Source: Candidatus Hydrogenedens sp. (GTDB taxonomy: Bacteria > Hydrogenedentota > Hydrogenedentia > Hydrogenedentales > JAEUWI01). From it: a stretch of 64,000 nucleotides of DNA. This document shows positions 62,501 through 64,000 of this stretch, in pieces (position 1 is the stretch's first letter; each line of letters starts with the position of its first letter). The stretch covers positions 1 to 64,000 of the forward strand of contig WGMK01000016.1 in the NCBI GenBank assembly GCA_016125095.1, given 5' to 3'. Position numbers and translations under genes: made by a program. Below the pieces are notes generated by a model. That model saw only the letters and a list, made by a program, of their open reading frames with translations. It was not told where the DNA came from and did not search any database.

Positions 62501-63812
62501 GACCGTATTCGAGGGACTTAACGATATTGCGAGCGCGGTGGCGTTCGGACACGCGGACCAATGGCTGGCGGCATGCGCCGTGTCCGGCGATATCGCCATC
62601 TGGGATCTCGAAAGCGGCGAACCGATCCGGATGCTGCTTGGACCCGCCCAACCCATGGATTGCGGCATCACGCCCGACGGGCGATACCTGGTGGTATCCG
62701 CACTGGATCATGCGCCTGTGCTCTGGGACCTGGAGCAACCAGACCGTATTCTCGAAATGCCTGGGCAGCTGCGGGGCACATCGAAATTGACCTTTGCGCC
62801 CGACAGCGCCCGGATGATCACCGCCGGTTGGGACGGGGCGGCTTCCATCTGGCGTCTGCCCGAAGGCGAACTTCTATCGAACACGGTGCGCCAGACCGGA
62901 CGCATGATGTGGGCTGCCTATGCGCCCAAGCTCGACGCCATTCTGACGGCGGGCGAAAATGCCGGGCCCTTTGCCCTGCGCAAGTGGGACCTCGCGCCGC
63001 AGTCCTCGACCATCACGGGGGCGGTTCCCTTTGAAGAGTCGCTGAGGCGGTATCGCGCGCGGCAGCGTGCCGACTTGTACGCGCACCCGGAGTGCGTGCC
63101 AGCCTGGGTCATCACCACGCCGGAACGATGGGAAAGCGCTGTGCGTGTGCTGCGGAGCGCGATCGCCCGCGGCGTGGACCGCGAGGGCGTGCTGCACGCC
63201 CTCGGCCCCGCCGAGCACTATGCCCTGTCGGGTATTGGCGTGCTGCCCGGAAGCGGCATCGCGCAGATCGGCGGGCTCGACGCGGGAGATACCGAAGGCG
63301 TGCGGCGCGTGCTGGACCAGGCCGCGCCGGATGCGCTGCCGCTGGTGCGTATCGTCGTGGGCGAGAAAACTTGCGAACTCCGGCCCTATCTGATCGAACC
63401 GCAGGCGCTCGAGGAATCGCGCTCCATGCCGCAGACCGAAATGGTGGCGGCGCTGGAAGCCTCGGAGTTGTTTCTTTCGTATCGGAACGAGGGCATCATG
63501 CAGCTCAACCGGGAATACTGGATGCGACTGACGGGCGAGGGCAACCCGCTGCAAGACTTTTGCGGCGGGGCATGGCTGAATTCCCCGCTCGACGCGAGCG
63601 ACCGCGCCGGCATGCGCGCCATGGGCCTCGGCCCCGGCGACGAAATCGTTCAGGTGGATGGAAACTGCATCGATGGCCTGGACGGCCTGCGCCGCGCCGT
63701 GCAGAACCTGAAGGCGCGCATTACCGAGAGCGACAAGGAATCGACCTTTACCCTGAAGTTGAACCGCGGCGAGTTTTCGAGCATCACGATTACGTACACC
63801 ATCACACCCTGA
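59532..63812 (+). CDS. Membrane Ser/Thr protein kinase with WD40 propeller and PDZ-like C-terminus
   Basis: A 1,426-residue protein; the TTG at 59532 follows GGAGGAG closely. Residues 1-110 are an uncharacterised helical N-terminus. The Hanks-type kinase domain (about 130-420) has the glycine loop GVGGMGRV, the lysine in ALKEL, VIHRDIKPSN and the metal motif written DWG (LDWGVAK) rather than DFG, as in a large Planctomycete-type subgroup. A membrane helix (AAVLVILVVAYW) sits near 465. About 12 WD40-like repeats (540-1150) contain LWDPATGE and IWDLDR-type strands. The last 70 residues (MGLGPGDEIVQVDGNCIDGL) look like a PDZ domain. It may sense an extracytoplasmic signal and assemble partners. 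Confidence 0.92.
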   Translation: MDNRSGILMALLAVRMGRVAEAALRQASVDAGTPERVQWRAFLLDMRAITEDESASLSALAEDLLNVAGDDLPRAAAMLQAEPLLNFLYAPEGTDSPDDTDGGGKTAPMGQRQREWLEAEQAVQPETPGRYRHISQHGVGGMGRVLLVHDSSLGRDIALKELLADIEGGSTGPDTPLRKSTEVTARFLQEAFVTARLEHPNIVPVYEVGRRPAGNLFYTMRLVRGKTLGQAIAAGKTLQDRLGLLPNFLSLCHAIAYAHSRKVIHRDIKPSNIMVGEFGETVVLDWGVAKVRDEEDPFEESIRRTPQDLKESPGAWLETEYGTAVGTPQYMSPEQALGKLDEVDERSDVYALGVVLYEIIAGNPPYKSKSLQALLLEVSRGEYPKLAEVEPDVPPELASICNRAMQRSRDLRYASAAALAEEIERFQSGLLVKAYEYHLPELMRRYYRRNRQVVHTAGLAAAAVLVILVVAYWNIWTARDREHAERVAAENRGYRSQILLAQSEIDAHRFGPASEELTATLPGQRHIEWGLLAAACAQESVRFDAGRPLLEAHFVGGGRVLTRNIDGLLELWDPAERSAIASWELPKLGVRTVRVDETGAYAVVALTDGHLHRITLEPGGEDQSVASGRTTLNAAEFSLDGKEIVTCGADGDVRFFDAATMTETLRWRTRGNVLRARPSPDGSYVALWSDDRTLAVRDRRNGDEIMKLPGELPEWSPDGRAMGFRDGDEAGVVWLADQRVVRLKGHHNRVNNVAFAPDGSTVLTASDDGTARLWDPATGETVRVLAAQYPVRNAVFALDGQAVAQWTEAYLRILPLEAGAEPLDYAGHAEVMTVGKIAPDGRRALTSNWDGTARIWDLDRPGRFDAIAELRSDLASACYADAEGVLGTLQRNGMLSVLDASTHAERLRGVARGPIIGDAIATGAAGQRMAAVLDAFAPVVTETAPGAAPILLREPSIVQDIAMDAAEMRVACARWDGLVSVHDAETGALLTVFEGLNDIASAVAFGHADQWLAACAVSGDIAIWDLESGEPIRMLLGPAQPMDCGITPDGRYLVVSALDHAPVLWDLEQPDRILEMPGQLRGTSKLTFAPDSARMITAGWDGAASIWRLPEGELLSNTVRQTGRMMWAAYAPKLDAILTAGENAGPFALRKWDLAPQSSTITGAVPFEESLRRYRARQRADLYAHPECVPAWVITTPERWESAVRVLRSAIARGVDREGVLHALGPAEHYALSGIGVLPGSGIAQIGGLDAGDTEGVRRVLDQAAPDALPLVRIVVGEKTCELRPYLIEPQALEESRSMPQTEMVAALEASELFLSYRNEGIMQLNREYWMRLTGEGNPLQDFCGGAWLNSPLDASDRAGMRAMGLGPGDEIVQVDGNCIDGLDGLRRAVQNLKARITESDKESTFTLKLNRGEFSSITITYTITP

Positions 63813-63861
63813 GGCATGCGCTGCAGGGCTTGGCATGACCACCCAAGCGAAGGAGAGCGGT

Positions 63862-64000
63862 ATGTGCGCGTTTAGTATTCGAGACACCGTCAAGGCCCAC
63901 AGGGGACAGTCTGACCAGGCGCTGGATAGTAGGGCCAACCCCACCACACACGGCCGGCCGGGCCTTTCCAAAATGTACCATCAAACCGACCTAATGGTGC
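63862..64000 (+). CDS. Possible gene running off the window (partial)
   Basis: An ATG at 63862 follows GAAGGAG by six bases, 49 bases after the kinase stop, and stays open for 46 codons to the window end. The residues (MCAFSIRDTVKAHRGQSDQA...) match no family I know. The strong ribosome site supports it; length and composition do not yet decide. Confidence 0.35.
   Translation, partial: MCAFSIRDTVKAHRGQSDQALDSRANPTTHGRPGLSKMYHQTDLMV

Overview
The window is GC-rich bacterial chromosome (above 60 percent by eye) packed with genes on both strands. The best guess at the host is a member of the PVC/Planctomycetes-like candidate phyla (Lentisphaerota or Hydrogenedentota type). The support is a DUF1080 secreted protein, a Thr-type sulfatase pair, a WD40 Ser/Thr kinase with DWG in place of DFG, EGEG-rich linkers, very large secreted beta-helix/Ig/cohesin/dockerin proteins, palindromic intergenic elements and flagellar genes. 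This placement is inference; no rRNA or tRNA gene is visible.

Layout. 1-0.5 kb: the end of an IS30-type transposase and an orphan HigA antitoxin. 0.5-2.9 kb: an ectABC ectoine operon (minus strand) with its own promoter and a clear terminator. 2.9-14.0 kb: three giant secreted proteins in a row (minus strand). Two are paralogous repeat proteins (called A and B here), each broken by a one-base indel in a poly-G tract; the third (C) carries beta-helix, Ig-like, two cohesin and one dockerin domains. 14.3-19.6 kb: an envelope cluster with two tandem sulfatase-like enzymes, a GT39-type membrane glycosyltransferase and a GT2 glycosyltransferase. 19.8-21.5 kb: a DUF1080 protein and a DUF2156 protein. 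21.5-28.0 kb: flagellar export and placement genes fliQ-fliR-flhB-flhA-flhF-flhG. 28.1-37.3 kb: a palindromic repeat element, DUF2442, ubiE/menG, a secreted protein, thiH, an SGNH hydrolase and a fourth giant secreted protein (D). 37.4-45.8 kb: an MFS transporter, two mini-genes, aroD, a four-LysM secreted protein overlapping a metallo-beta-lactamase hydrolase, rtcB and a MarR regulator. 45.8-49.0 kb: an apparent operon nfuA-like / hypothetical / pterin dehydratase / IscU-like / ispG. 49.1-51.7 kb: small membrane and TPR-like proteins, an rRNA/tRNA SpoU methyltransferase, a second palindromic element and rpsU. 51.8-55.8 kb: a two-gene beta-oxidation operon with an operator across its start site, then a thioesterase. 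55.8-64 kb: another palindromic element family, rmuC, a Fis-type regulator with a degenerate receiver, a quinone oxidoreductase, and a 1,426-residue kinase/WD40/PDZ-like protein.

The most interesting theme is the secreted-protein set. Proteins A, B, C and D all end in the same roughly 95-110 residue tail: two dockerin/EF-hand-like helices with conserved cysteines, ending in D-G/N-F-C. Protein C also carries two cohesins and a classical dockerin, so the window may encode part of an extracellular self-assembling system. Protein C has a near-consensus sigma-54 promoter with two palindromes at the distance expected for an activator. Proteins A and B may be phase-variable through their poly-G tracts, although assembly error must be excluded first.
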